Part shown: one piece after another, positions 51,753 to 60,694 of the stretch | Layout of the letters: every line of letters begins with the position of its first letter | How positions within the stretch are numbered: the first letter of the stretch is position 1 | Origin: Dehalococcoidia bacterium | Lineage (GTDB): Bacteria > Chloroflexota > Dehalococcoidia > DSTF01 > JACRBR01 | NCBI GenBank assembly: GCA_015478665.1 | Contig: JADMII010000007.1 | Coordinates: 1-64,000 of the forward strand | DNA: 64,000 nt | Direction of reading: 5' to 3' | The notes under the pieces: model-generated | What the model was told of the DNA's origin: nothing | The model's input: the letters and a program-made list of their open reading frames with translations, nothing else | Databases searched by the model: none | Made by a program: the position numbers and the translations under genes

Positions 51753-52493
51753 ATGGAGAACGGCACGAACGGCAGGTACGCGGGCCCGATCGATGCGCCG
51801 ATCCGCCTCCTCCTCGTCGACGAACAAAAGCTCTACCGGGAAGGCTTGACCGCCGTGTTCTCACGCTCCGGCAACATCCGCGTCGTCGGACAGGCGCGTA
51901 CGGGGCTCGAAGCGTGCGAGAAGGCGCGGCGCGTACGGCCGGATGTCGTGCTGATGGACACGCGCATCCCCGAGATGGATGGGGTGACGGCGGCGCGGTC
52001 GATCCTCAACGAGTTGCCGCTGACGCGCATCGCGATGCTGACGGAGTCTCATTCCGCGAACGACCTGCTGGATAGCATCAAGGCGGGCGCGCGCGGCTAC
52101 ATCACGAAGGACGTGAGCATCAGCAACCTCGTCGACGCCGTGAAGCGCATCGCCCAGGGCGAGGCGGTGATCACACCGGAGCTGGCGTCGCGCGTGCTCG
52201 ACGAGTTCGCGGCGATGGCGCGTGTGCGCGACCACGAAGCGGCGGCGATGGAAAGCGACACGGCGAAGGTGACCGACCGCGAGCGCGACGTGCTGGAGCT
52301 GCTGGTGCAGGGCGCGACGAACCGCGACATCGCGCGGCAGCTGCTGATCACGGAGAACACCGTGAAGGTGCACCTCCGCAACATCCTCGAGAAGCTCCAC
52401 CTGCGGAACCGGCAGCAGGCGGCGGCGTTTGCGATCAGTTCGGGGCTCGTGCGCCTCTCGCGCGAGGAGGCGGGCGTGCGGCAGCATGCCTGA
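51753..52493 (+). CDS. LuxR/NarL-family response regulator
   Basis: The 246-residue protein has a receiver domain (LLLVDEQKLYREGL with acidic pair D23-E24; phospho-acceptor D69 in VVLMDTRIPEMDG; LTESHS; GYITKD) and a LuxR helix-turn-helix (VTDRERDVLELLVQGATNRDIARQLLITENTVKVHLRNIL). A short helical linker connects them. The start ATG 51753 has AGGGAG upstream; an open frame further out is not protein-like. The PBP gene follows 30 bases later, so the two are likely cotranscribed. No kinase is nearby. Confidence 0.9.
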   Translation: MENGTNGRYAGPIDAPIRLLLVDEQKLYREGLTAVFSRSGNIRVVGQARTGLEACEKARRVRPDVVLMDTRIPEMDGVTAARSILNELPLTRIAMLTESHSANDLLDSIKAGARGYITKDVSISNLVDAVKRIAQGEAVITPELASRVLDEFAAMARVRDHEAAAMESDTAKVTDRERDVLELLVQGATNRDIARQLLITENTVKVHLRNILEKLHLRNRQQAAAFAISSGLVRLSREEAGVRQHA

Positions 52494-52523
52494 GGTGACG
52501 AGCCGGCAGCAGAGGGACACGAC

Positions 52524-54935
52524 GTGACACATGCACATCGATACCGGCGCCTGCGCCGGGGTCGCCGCGGCGCGCCCGCGGTCAGTTCGAAGCCGCTGTT
52601 CGTCGCGCTCATCGTGCCGCTCCTGCTGGTCATGGTGGCCGTCGGATCGGGCCTCACCGTCGGCGCCGTCAGCTACTACCGCGATGTGACGACCGGCGTC
52701 CTGCCGCCGCAGCAAGCGATCGACGCGCGCGGCGGCGGGGCGAAGATCTACGACCGGAATGGCACGTTGCTCTATCAGTTCCTCGACCCCAACTACGGCT
52801 ACCAGACGACCGTCACGCTCGACCAGATCTCGCCGCTGATCCAGCAGGCGACGATCGCTGCCGAGGACGCCAGCTTCTATTCGAACCCGGGCGTCAACGT
52901 CAAAGGGCTGACCCGGGCGGCGATCGAGAACCTGCAGCCGGGCGACAAGTTCCTGCAGGGCACCGGCGGCAGCTCGATCACCCAGCAGCTGGTGAAACAA
53001 CTGTACTTCAGCCCGAAGCAGCGACAGGAACGCTCGCTCTCGCGGAAGCTGAAGGAGGCCGTGCTGGCGGTGAAGCTGACGCAGGACTACGACAAGAACC
53101 AGATCCTGACGTGGTACCTCAACGAGGTGCCGTACGGCGGCGTCCTCACCGGCATCGAGGCCGCGTCCGAGGGCTACTTCGGCATCCCGGCGAAGGACGT
53201 CAACCTCGCGCAGGCGGCGTTCCTGGCCGGCCTGCCGCAGTCGCCGACGGACTACGACCCCTTCCAGCACATGGAGCGGGCGAAGCAGCGCCAGAGCGAA
53301 GTCCTCGACCTGATGGTCAAGCACGGCTACATCGACCAGACGACGGCGAACTTCGCCCGCCTCTACCAGATCAAGCTCAACCCGAAGCCGCAGCCGTTCC
53401 TCGCCCAGCACTTCGTCCTCTACGTCGCCGACTACATCAGGCGGACGCTGGGCGAGGACGCGCTGATGCGCGGCGGCCTCAGCGTCCTGACGACGCTCGA
53501 CCTCAACCTCAACACCCAGGCCAACCTCCTGCTCGAGAACAACCTCCGGAAGTACGAACAGTCGAGCGGCGGCCACAACGGGGCCGTCGTCGTCATCAAT
53601 CCGCCGACAGGACAGATCCTGGCGATGGTGGGCAGCCGCGACTACAACCGGGCGGACATCGACGGCACCGTCAACGCCGCGCTCGCCCTGCGCTCGCCGG
53701 GCTCGACGCTGAAGCCGTTCACCTACGTGACGGCCTTCGAACAGGGCTGGGGGCCGGAGTGGCCGATCGTCGACACGCCGATCACGTACACGTCGCCCGG
53801 GAGCCCGCCGTTCTCGCCCAGGAACCCGGACGGGCGGACGCGCGGCGTCATCCCGCTGCGCGTCGCGCTCGGCAACTCGTTCAATATCCCTGCGTTCAAG
53901 ACGATCTTGTGGGCGGGCGTCCAGAACGTGATCAATACGGCAAAGTCGATGGGCATCACGACGCTCGACGGCCGCGGTCTCGGCCCGGCGCTGACGCTCG
54001 GCGGCAGCGACGTGAAGCTGCTGGACATGGTGTTCGGCTACGCGACGTTCGCCAACGGCGGCGTGCAGGCTGGCGTGCGAGAGACGCAGAGCCTGCCCGC
54101 CGGCAACCGGCAGCTGGAGCCCAACCCGATCCTGGTCGTCCGGAACCGCGCCGGCGACATCCTGATGAACAACACCAAGCCGCAGACGCAGCAGATCATC
54201 AAGCCGGAGTACGCCTGGCTGATCACGAACGTGCTCTCGAACGACGTCAACCGCCAGATCACGTACGGCGTCGGCAGCAGCCTGAACATCCCCGGCTACC
54301 AGGTCGCGGCGAAGACCGGGACGAGCGAGCCGTTCCCGAACAGCAAGGCGATCGGCGACACGTGGACGTACGGCTACACGCCCGATGTCGCCGTCGGCGT
54401 GTGGGTGGGCAACAGCGACTACAAGCCGATGATCAACATCCTCAGCACAACGATCGCCGGCGCGACGTGGCACAGCGTGATGGTGGCTGCCCTGAACGCG
54501 GCGCCAGAACGCCGTCCCTTCGTGCAGCCGCCGGGCATCGTCACGGCGACGGTGTGCGTGCCGAGCGGCATCGTCAAGCCGCCGAACAGCACCTGCCCCA
54601 GCGTGACCGGCCTGTTCGCCGCCGACGCGCTGGCGAAGCAGGCCAACAACGATGCATGGTGGGGCGGACAGCAACTGCCCGGCGCGGTGCCGATCACCGC
54701 CCGCCTCTCGGGCATCCCCGCGGGCATCACAGGCTGGAAGCTGTACCTGGCGCAGGAGTACCTGCGCACCCTCGGCACGTCGCGGCAGCCGACACCGCCG
54801 CCACAGGCCCGCCGCGGCCCGGCGCCGATCGTACCCGTCGCACCGGTGCCCCAGTTGCAGCACCAGGTGGCACCGGTGCCGCAAACCGACGATCGTGGCC
54901 GTACGCCGCCGCGGCAGCAGCGTCGCGGCCGCTGA
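52524..54935 (+). CDS. Class A penicillin-binding protein (transglycosylase/transpeptidase)
   Basis: The 803-residue bifunctional enzyme polymerises and crosslinks peptidoglycan. After one membrane helix (LFVALIVPLLLVMVAVGSGLTVGAV) comes a GT51 domain with IAAEDASFYSNPGVNVKG (the usual His of EDxxFxxHxG is Asn) and GTGGSSITQQLVKQLYF. The transpeptidase domain has SxxK (SPGSTLKPF), SxN (GNSFNIPA) and KTGT (AAKTGTSE). The C-terminus is Pro/Gln/Arg-rich and disordered. The start is GTG 52524 with AGAGGGA upstream. It follows the response regulator by 30 bases, suggesting coordinated control of wall synthesis. Confidence 0.95.
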   Translation: MTHAHRYRRLRRGRRGAPAVSSKPLFVALIVPLLLVMVAVGSGLTVGAVSYYRDVTTGVLPPQQAIDARGGGAKIYDRNGTLLYQFLDPNYGYQTTVTLDQISPLIQQATIAAEDASFYSNPGVNVKGLTRAAIENLQPGDKFLQGTGGSSITQQLVKQLYFSPKQRQERSLSRKLKEAVLAVKLTQDYDKNQILTWYLNEVPYGGVLTGIEAASEGYFGIPAKDVNLAQAAFLAGLPQSPTDYDPFQHMERAKQRQSEVLDLMVKHGYIDQTTANFARLYQIKLNPKPQPFLAQHFVLYVADYIRRTLGEDALMRGGLSVLTTLDLNLNTQANLLLENNLRKYEQSSGGHNGAVVVINPPTGQILAMVGSRDYNRADIDGTVNAALALRSPGSTLKPFTYVTAFEQGWGPEWPIVDTPITYTSPGSPPFSPRNPDGRTRGVIPLRVALGNSFNIPAFKTILWAGVQNVINTAKSMGITTLDGRGLGPALTLGGSDVKLLDMVFGYATFANGGVQAGVRETQSLPAGNRQLEPNPILVVRNRAGDILMNNTKPQTQQIIKPEYAWLITNVLSNDVNRQITYGVGSSLNIPGYQVAAKTGTSEPFPNSKAIGDTWTYGYTPDVAVGVWVGNSDYKPMINILSTTIAGATWHSVMVAALNAAPERRPFVQPPGIVTATVCVPSGIVKPPNSTCPSVTGLFAADALAKQANNDAWWGGQQLPGAVPITARLSGIPAGITGWKLYLAQEYLRTLGTSRQPTPPPQARRGPAPIVPVAPVPQLQHQVAPVPQTDDRGRTPPRQQRRGR

Positions 54936-55059
54936 GCCGGCCAGTTCCGCGCCTCGTGTGACCTGGCGTCCGTACACGTGCGCGCCGGGCTCCGCTTCGG
55001 GATCCCGCCATCGCCGGGTAGCGCAACCTCGCGCTGCGGCGGCCGCCGCGCGCAGCGAC

Positions 55060-55087
55060 TTGCGACCTGCAACCCGCATCGTAGACT
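55060..55087 (+). promoter_or_regulatory. Promoter of the SDR gene
   Basis: TTGCGA (55060-55065), a 16-base spacer and TAGACT (55082-55087) lie 30 bases before the start codon. Confidence 0.5.
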
Positions 55088-55117
55088 GCGGCCAACACCA
55101 ACAGCGGAGAGCAGGCG

Positions 55118-55900
55118 ATGTCATCGAAGTGGGCACTGGTGCTCGGCGCGTCGAGCGGCTTCGGCGCCGCGACGTCAATTGCGTTGGCGCAGGCAGGCTA
55201 CGGCGTCTTCGGCGTGCACTTCGACCTGCGCTCCACGCTGCCAAACGCCGTGCGCGTGCAGGACGCGGTGAAGGCGGCCGGGCAGGAGGCGCTGTTCTTC
55301 AATGTCAACGCCGCCGACGAGAAGAAGCGCGCGACGACCCTCGACACCTTGCGCGAGAAGCTGGGCGGCGGCTACGTGCATGTGCTGCTGCACTCGCTCG
55401 CCTTCGGGACGCTGCTGCCGTTCGTCGCCGATGATCCGAAGGCCCGCATCAGCCGTATGCAGATGGACATGACGCTCGACGTCATGGCCCACAGCCTCGT
55501 CTACTGGACGCAGGACATGGCGCAGCGGCGCCTCCTCGGCCGCAACAGCCGCATCTTCGCGATGACCAGTTCCGGCTCGACGCGCGTCATCGCCGCCTAC
55601 GGCGCCGTCTCGGCGGCGAAGGCCGCGCTCGAGTCGCACATCCGGCAGCTGGCGTTCGAGCTGGCGCCGCTCGGCGTCACGGCCAACGCCATCCGGGCGG
55701 GCGTCACCGACACGCCGGCGCTGCGCCGCATCCCCGGCGGACCGGAGCTGCACGAGCGGGCGATGGAGCGCAATCCGTCGGGCCGGGCGACGACCCCCGA
55801 AGATGTCGCGCGGGCGATCGTCGTGCTCTCGAGCGAGGATCTGTACTGGATGACGGGGAACGTGATCGGCGTCGACGGTGGCGAGGAGCTCTCGGCATAA
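55118..55900 (+). CDS. Short-chain dehydrogenase/reductase, enoyl-ACP-reductase-like
   Basis: The 260-residue SDR has the cofactor motif LGASSGFGAATSIALAQAG, and a divergent FabI-like middle (HVLLHSLAFGTLLPF). The active site reads TSSGSTRVIAAYGAVSAAKAALESHIRQLAFELA, with Y-x-x-x-x-x-K spacing (Tyr then Ala-Val-Ser-Ala-Ala-Lys), which is the FabI-type spacing rather than YxxxK. It ends with a normal VIGVDGGEELSA. It may be an enoyl-ACP reductase or a related NAD(P)H reductase. GGAGA precedes the ATG. It stands alone between the PBP and the thi operon. Confidence 0.85.
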   Translation: MSSKWALVLGASSGFGAATSIALAQAGYGVFGVHFDLRSTLPNAVRVQDAVKAAGQEALFFNVNAADEKKRATTLDTLREKLGGGYVHVLLHSLAFGTLLPFVADDPKARISRMQMDMTLDVMAHSLVYWTQDMAQRRLLGRNSRIFAMTSSGSTRVIAAYGAVSAAKAALESHIRQLAFELAPLGVTANAIRAGVTDTPALRRIPGGPELHERAMERNPSGRATTPEDVARAIVVLSSEDLYWMTGNVIGVDGGEELSA

Positions 55901-56024
55901 GCCGCGGGAACGCGACGAGCGCCGACGCAGCAGCCACGGGCTGGCTCGCAGAGCATCCCGGCAGGCGAGGGTTGCGGTCCAGTTGCACACACGGCGCCCG
56001 TACGCTGCCGAACACATCGCGCGC

Positions 56025-56053
56025 TTGACGGCGTGAGGTGACGGGCGTAGCCT
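56025..56053 (+). promoter_or_regulatory. Promoter of the thi operon
   Basis: TTGACG (56025-56030), exactly 17 bases, then TAGCCT (56048-56053). The transcript would start near 56060, about ten bases before the riboswitch. Confidence 0.65.
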
Positions 56054-56070
56054 GAATCGTACGCACCACC

Positions 56071-56158
56071 GTTCTGCGGGAGCTGGGATCGCGCCCGGCT
56101 GAGAGGCCCACGAGGGCGACCGCCGAACCTGATCCGGGTAATGCCGGCGCAGGGAATG
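56071..56158 (+). promoter_or_regulatory. TPP riboswitch (THI element)
   Basis: The conserved thiamine-diphosphate aptamer is clear: a closing stem (TTCTGCGGG with CGCAGGGAA), the pyrimidine-sensing GGCTGAGAGG, and CCGAACCTGATCCGGGTAATGCCGGCGCAGGGAATGAG. It lies 54 bases before thiD. In this layout it should repress the thi genes when TPP is abundant. The expression platform is not obvious; the short distance suggests control of translation initiation or a hairpin in 56159-56211. Confidence 0.95.
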
Positions 56159-56211
56159 AGCAGCCTCACCGCCTCCCTCCCGGACGCCGGCATCCGCCCT
56201 TCGAGGCCGCC

Positions 56212-57078
56212 ATGGAGCAGCGCGACCGGGACTCCGACGACAACAAGGCGCCGCGTGCGCTGACCATCGCCGGCAGCGATTCGGGGGGCGGCGCCGGCAT
56301 CCAGGCGGACCTCAAGACCTTCGCGGCGCTCGGCGTCTATGGCGCCGCCGCCGTCACCGCCGTGACCGCGCAGAACACGCTGGAAATCGCGGCGGTCGCG
56401 CCGCTGCCGGCATCGATCGTCGGGCAGCAGATCGATGCCGTGCTCTCCGACATCGGCGCCACTGCGGTGAAGACCGGCATGCTGGCGAACGCCGCTGTCG
56501 TCGAAGCGACGGCCGCGGCCCTGCGCCGGCACGGCTCGAGCGCTCTCGTCGTCGACCCGGTGATGCGCGCGACGAGCGGCCGGCCGCTGCTCGATGATGC
56601 AGGCGTCGAAGCGCTCGTGCGCGAGCTGCTGCCGCTGGCGGCGGTGGTGACGCCGAACGTCGCCGAAGCGGAGGTGCTGTCCGGCCGCGAGGTCCGCAGC
56701 TGGGACGACGCCCGGGCGGCAGCGATGGCGATCGTCGAGCGCGGCGCCCGCGCCGTCGTGATCACGGGCGGGGACTTCGGCGACGGGGCGGCGGCGACAG
56801 ACGTGTACTACGACGGGCAGACGTTCCGCGACTACACATCGGTCCGCGTGCGGACGCGGCAGACGCACGGCACCGGCTGCACGTTCTCGGCGGCGATCGT
56901 GGCCGGTCTCGCCCGCGGGATGGAGCTGCCGGGCGCGATTTCGCTCGCGAAGTCGTACGTGACGCTGGCGCTCGAATACGCGTATCCGCTGGGGCGCGGC
57001 CATGGGCCCGTGCATCACTTCTATCGGTACTGGCAGCCCGTCGGGCCGCGGTACGTCTCGGGGGTGAAGGTGCGATGA
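56212..57078 (+). CDS. thiD: Hydroxymethylpyrimidine/phosphomethylpyrimidine kinase
   Basis: ThiD phosphorylates HMP and HMP-P to give HMP-PP for thiamine synthesis. The 288-residue ribokinase-fold protein has [66 protein letters not shown] and the anion-hole [14 protein letters not shown]. The C-terminal [11 protein letters not shown] segment is normal. It is the first gene under the TPP riboswitch. Confidence 0.96.
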   Translation: MEQRDRDSDDNKAPRALTIAGSDSGGGAGIQADLKTFAALGVYGAAAVTAVTAQNTLEIAAVAPLPASIVGQQIDAVLSDIGATAVKTGMLANAAVVEATAAALRRHGSSALVVDPVMRATSGRPLLDDAGVEALVRELLPLAAVVTPNVAEAEVLSGREVRSWDDARAAAMAIVERGARAVVITGGDFGDGAAATDVYYDGQTFRDYTSVRVRTRQTHGTGCTFSAAIVAGLARGMELPGAISLAKSYVTLALEYAYPLGRGHGPVHHFYRYWQPVGPRYVSGVKVR

Positions 57079-57279
57079 ACGCATGCGCATCGGTGGCCTT
57101 CCGTGGTATGCGCCTGGGCTTCATCTCGTCCCGGGCCGGCGACCGGTCGCTTCCGGCGATGCACCGGTCCGCAACCTGCCCATCGAGGCGATGCCGGCCG
57201 ACCGCCGCGGCCACGCAGAACTGCCGGGCGAGGCGGGTGGGGATCGTCAGCCAGGCCGAGCGCCTGATGGAGGGGTGAG
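57079..57279. other. Operon spacer without a convincing gene
   Basis: A 67-codon frame starts at 57075, overlapping the thiD stop (ATGA), and runs to 57278, but it is Arg- and Cys-rich with no recognisable fold; another frame from 57083 is Pro/Gly-rich. Either a small unknown protein, a remnant, or plain spacer. Confidence 0.3.
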
Positions 57280-57531
57280 ATGCAGTTCCTCTGGCAGCGC
57301 TACACGCGCTCCGGCTACACGCCGCCGTGGTTCTACGCGCTGATCGCGCTGGGGTTCCTCGCGCTGGCGGCATGGGGCGCCTTCAAGCGCGACTGGACGA
57401 TCATGGCGATCGCACTCGTCATGGTCGGCGTCACCGCCGTCGGCTCGCGCGTCATGCGACGGCTCAGTGCAGCCGCGGAGGCATCGCGGCGACAGGTGGA
57501 AGCGGACGGAAAGGATGAGCACGATGGATGA
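57280..57531 (+). CDS. Small two-helix membrane protein in the thi operon
   Basis: The 83-residue protein has two hydrophobic helices ([40 protein letters not shown]) and a charged C-terminal tail. A strong ribosome-binding site (GGAGGGGTGAG) precedes the ATG. It lies between thiD and thiG and overlaps thiG by eight bases. I do not recognise the family. Control by the TPP riboswitch hints at a link to thiamine or its precursors. Confidence 0.72.
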   Translation: MQFLWQRYTRSGYTPPWFYALIALGFLALAAWGAFKRDWTIMAIALVMVGVTAVGSRVMRRLSAAAEASRRQVEADGKDEHDG

Positions 57532-58357
57532 CACGCCGCTGGTGATCGCCGGCAAGACGCTCCGGTCTCGGCTCTTCGTCGGCACGGGCAAGTACACGGG
57601 CCCGGAGCAGACGCTTGCGGCGCTCGACGCGTCCGGCGCGGAGCTGGTGACCGTCGCGATCCGCCGCCTGAACCTCGACGACCCGAAGGCGCGCACGGAG
57701 TTGGACTACATCGACTGGTCTCGCTTCGCCGTGCTGCCGAACACCGCCGGCTGCAGGACCGTCGATGAAGCGCTGCTGACAGCGAGGCTCGGGCGCTCTG
57801 TCACAGGCTCGCGCTGGGTGAAGCTGGAAGTGATCCCGGACCCCAAGTATCTGCTGCCCGACCCGATCGGCACACTGCGGGCCGCCGAGGCGCTGCTCGC
57901 CGAAGGATTCGTCGTGCTCCCGTACATCCACGCCGACCCGATCCTCGCCAGGCATCTCGAGGAGGCCGGCTGCGCGACGGTGATGCCGCTCGGCTCGGCG
58001 ATCGGCTCCGGGCAGGGGATCCTGACGCTCGACGAGATCAAGATCATCATCGAGAACGCGCGCGTGCCGGTCGTCGTCGACGCCGGCATAGGCGCCCCGT
58101 CCGACGCGGCATTGGCGATGGAGATCGGCGCCGACGCGGTGCTGGTGAACACGGCGATCGCGAAGGCGTCCGACCCAACGCTGATGGCGCAGGCGATGCG
58201 CCAGGGCGTCGAAGCGGGGCGCGCGGCGTACCTGGCCGGCCGGATCGCCGCGCGGCCGTACGCCTCGGCGAGCAGTCCGGCTGAGGGCGTCCCTGCGCCG
58301 GCCGCACAGCCGCCACAGGCGATCGCTTCAGGCGCCGCGCAGAGTTCGCCGCGCTGA
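57524..58357 (+). CDS. thiG: Thiazole synthase
   Basis: ThiG forms the thiazole ring from deoxyxylulose phosphate, a glycine imine and ThiS thiocarboxylate. The 277-residue barrel has [42 protein letters not shown], the Schiff-base Lys in [60 protein letters not shown] Pro/Ala-rich tail of about 20 residues is extra. Start is ATG 57524 with AAAGG seven bases upstream; ATG 57515 is alternative. Confidence 0.96.
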   Translation: MDDTPLVIAGKTLRSRLFVGTGKYTGPEQTLAALDASGAELVTVAIRRLNLDDPKARTELDYIDWSRFAVLPNTAGCRTVDEALLTARLGRSVTGSRWVKLEVIPDPKYLLPDPIGTLRAAEALLAEGFVVLPYIHADPILARHLEEAGCATVMPLGSAIGSGQGILTLDEIKIIIENARVPVVVDAGIGAPSDAALAMEIGADAVLVNTAIAKASDPTLMAQAMRQGVEAGRAAYLAGRIAARPYASASSPAEGVPAPAAQPPQAIASGAAQSSPR

Positions 58358-58421
58358 TGCGGCGCGCCGGAGGTTCCGCGCTGACGCCGAAGACGAACGC
58401 CCACCGCGGAGGACGCGCCGC

Positions 58422-59069
58422 GTGAGCGCGGAGCTCGTGCTCGTCAGCGACCGTACACGCCTGCGCGGGCGTGCGCTCGACGACATCGTCCGCGCCGCGG
58501 TCGAGGGCGGTGTGACGATGGTGCAGTTGCGCGACAAGGCGGCGTCGCACGCAGACCTGCTGCTCACCGGCGCGCGCCTGCGCAACGCGATCGCCGGCCG
58601 CGCGCGCTTCTTCGTGAACGGCGACGTCGACGCCGCGGTCGCGCTTCGTGCCGACGGCGTCCACCTGCCCGAGGACGGCGCCGCGGTCGCCGACGTGCGG
58701 GCGCGCGCCGGGCGCTCGATGCTGGTCTCGCGGGCGGTGCACGGCGTCGATGCAGCGCTGCGCGCCGAACGGGAGGGCGCAGACCTCGTGCAGGCGGGGA
58801 CGCTGTTCCCGACGACCTCGAAGCCCGGCGCGGCGCCACTCGGCCTTGAAGGCCTGCGCGCGATCTGCGCCGCCGTGCGACTGCCGGTGGTCGCCATCGG
58901 CGGCATCACGCGCGGGAACGCCGCGGCCGCGCTCGCTGCGGGCGCCGCCGGCGTCGCCGTGATCGGCGCCATCTTCGACGCGACGGACGCAGGCGCGGCG
59001 GCAGCGGCGCTTCGCGCGACGCTCGACGAGGCGCCGGCAGCCGGGCGGCGGCGGATCGAGGCGCAGTGA
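58422..59069 (+). CDS. thiE: Thiamine phosphate synthase
   Basis: ThiE joins HMP-PP and thiazole phosphate to thiamine phosphate. The 215-residue barrel has [54 protein letters not shown] (in place of the usual GxSxH), [16 protein letters not shown] and [30 protein letters not shown]. It starts at GTG 58422. Its TGA overlaps the thiS GTG (GTGA). Confidence 0.94.
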   Translation: MSAELVLVSDRTRLRGRALDDIVRAAVEGGVTMVQLRDKAASHADLLLTGARLRNAIAGRARFFVNGDVDAAVALRADGVHLPEDGAAVADVRARAGRSMLVSRAVHGVDAALRAEREGADLVQAGTLFPTTSKPGAAPLGLEGLRAICAAVRLPVVAIGGITRGNAAAALAAGAAGVAVIGAIFDATDAGAAAAALRATLDEAPAAGRRRIEAQ

Positions 59070-59275
59070 TCCGGATCATCGTGAACGGCAAGCCGCGCGA
59101 GATCGACGGTGAGACCGACCTCCCGGCGTTCCTGCGCGCCTTCGAGATCGACCCGCGGCTCGTCGCGGTCGCCATCAACGGCGACGTCGTGCCGAAGCAT
59201 GCCTACGCGGAGGCGCGGGTGCGCGACGGCGATACGGTCGAGATCGTGCGGATGGTCGGCGGCGGCGCTCGATGA
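59066..59275 (+). CDS. thiS: Sulfur carrier protein ThiS
   Basis: ThiS is the ubiquitin-like sulfur carrier for thiazole synthesis, activated at its C-terminal Gly-Gly. The 69-residue product matches ThiS throughout ([14 protein letters not shown]...VAVAINGDVVPKHAYAEARVRDGDTVEIVRMVGGG). It does not end in Gly-Gly: the reading frame adds Ala-Arg, giving GGGAR. The C-terminus must be exposed by removal of two residues, or the extension is tolerated. It overlaps both neighbours by four bases. Confidence 0.92.
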   Translation: MIRIIVNGKPREIDGETDLPAFLRAFEIDPRLVAVAINGDVVPKHAYAEARVRDGDTVEIVRMVGGGAR

Positions 59276-60390
59276 GCCGTGGCGCCGACGTCGTCATCGC
59301 CGGCGCGGGGATCGCCGGCGCTGCCTGCGCGTACGAGCTGGCGAAGCGGGGGGCGAGCGTCGTGCTGCTCGATTACGGGAAGGCCGGCATGCAGGCGACC
59401 AACGCCGCCGCCGGCATGCTGGCGCCGCTCACCGAGACGCAGGCGCGCGGGCCGATGCTCGACTTCGGCGTGGAGGCGCTCCGCGCGTACCCGGCGCTGG
59501 TCGACGAGCTGCAGGCGGCCGTCGGCTTCGACCTCGAGCTGCGCCTCAACGGCGTACTGAAGGTCGCATTCGATGAGGCGCTGGCGGACGCGCTGCGACG
59601 TCGCTGCGCCTGGCAGCGCGAGCTCGGATTCGACCTGCGCTGGCTCAATGATGCCGAGTGCCGCGAGCTGGAGCCGCGGCTGAGCGAGCATGCGATCTGC
59701 GGCGTCTTCTCGCCCGAAGAGGGGAACATCAGCAACCAGCGGCTCGCGCTCGCCCTCGTGCGCGCGGCAGTGGCGCGCGGGGCGACGATACACGAGCGCG
59801 CCGGCGTCCGCGGCTTCGCTCGCACACGGGGGCGGATCGTCGCCGTGAAGACGGCAGACGCCACGTACGCCTGCGAGGCGGTGATCATCGCCGCCGGCGC
59901 CCGCTCGGGGCAGCTCGCGGCGCGGCTCGGCGTGCGCCTCCCCGTCCGGCCGGTACGCGGGCAGATGCTGGCGCTCGGCGGCATGCGCGCGCCGGTCCGG
60001 CACATCGTCTGGGGGCCGGACGGCTACCTGGTGCCGCGCGCCAACGGACTCGTGTTCGCGGGATCCACGGTCGAGGACGTGGGATTTCGCCGCCGCACCA
60101 CGCGCGCCGGCGAACGCCGGCTGCGGGCCGCGGCCTCGAGGCTCGTACCGCAACTGGCGGCGGCGACGGTGCACTTCGCCTGGGCGGGGCTGCGGCCGGG
60201 GACGCCCGACGATCTGCCGGCGATCGGCCGCTTGCCCGGATATGAGAACGCCTACGCCGCGACCGGACACTATCGCAATGGCATCCTGCTGGGGCCGCTC
60301 AGCGGCCGGCTCGTCGCGGAAGCGATGACGAGCGGCGACTGGAGCGCGATCCCGGCGGCGTTCGGACCGGCGCGCTTCGGGACGCATTGA
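59272..60390 (+). CDS. thiO: Glycine oxidase ThiO
   Basis: ThiO is an FAD enzyme oxidising glycine to the imine used by ThiG in aerobes. The 372-residue DAO-family protein has the Rossmann motif VVIAGAGIAGAACAYELAKRGASVVLLD, ATNAAAGMLAP, GNISNQRLALALVRAAVARGATI, VRPVRGQMLAL, VFAGSTVEDVGF and the C-terminal GLRPGTPDDLPAIGRLPGYENAYAATGHYRNGILLGP. The start overlaps the thiS stop (ATGA). It is the last gene of the operon; ThiO rather than ThiH indicates oxygen-dependent imine supply. Confidence 0.94.
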   Translation: MSRGADVVIAGAGIAGAACAYELAKRGASVVLLDYGKAGMQATNAAAGMLAPLTETQARGPMLDFGVEALRAYPALVDELQAAVGFDLELRLNGVLKVAFDEALADALRRRCAWQRELGFDLRWLNDAECRELEPRLSEHAICGVFSPEEGNISNQRLALALVRAAVARGATIHERAGVRGFARTRGRIVAVKTADATYACEAVIIAAGARSGQLAARLGVRLPVRPVRGQMLALGGMRAPVRHIVWGPDGYLVPRANGLVFAGSTVEDVGFRRRTTRAGERRLRAAASRLVPQLAAATVHFAWAGLRPGTPDDLPAIGRLPGYENAYAATGHYRNGILLGPLSGRLVAEAMTSGDWSAIPAAFGPARFGTH

Positions 60391-60429
60391 CGTGCGGTAC
60401 CCCAGGGAGATCACCAGCGATGCGCCGGG

Positions 60430-60535
60430 ATGCGCTCGTCGGCTGGCTCGCGGCCGTGGGTGGCTCGCCGCGGACACCCGCGTTCTGCCACACCTTCTGG
60501 ATATGCGCTCGTCGGCTGGCTCGCGGCCGTGGGTG
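60430..60535. repeat. Two direct copies of a 33-bp repeat, 73-bp period
   Basis: Identical 33-base units at 60430-60462 and 60503-60535 begin ATGCGCTCGTCGGCTGG and end CGGCCGTGGGTG. They lie in the 304-base gap between thiO and the ABC transporter. No third copy was noticed in the window. It is not a CRISPR (two units, 40-base spacer, no cas genes). Possible dispersed intergenic repeat. Confidence 0.75.
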
Positions 60536-60694
60536 CCTCCTCTGCCAGGCGCGGGCGACGACGCCCGCACGATCGTGCGCTCCGCTCGATCCTCGCGGTT
60601 CTTGCCGGCGCGGGTCCCGTGCGTTGCCATCCCGCGCGATGCGTGCGATGATCCCCGGCAAGCCAGGGCGAGCGCGCCGGGGACGTGAGGTGAG

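Noticed and set aside
51861-55244. A very long open frame on the minus strand (over 1100 codons)
   Set aside because: It lies antisense to the response regulator and PBP genes, is dominated by Arg, His and Asp as expected of a GC-rich shadow frame, and has no recognisable domain.
57075-57278. Small gene overlapping the thiD stop
   Set aside because: The frame is Arg/Cys-rich with no fold and competes with another equally poor frame; kept only as an uncertain stretch.
60430-60535. Possible minimal CRISPR array
   Set aside because: Only two units, the 33-base unit is not partially palindromic in the usual way, and no cas gene is present.
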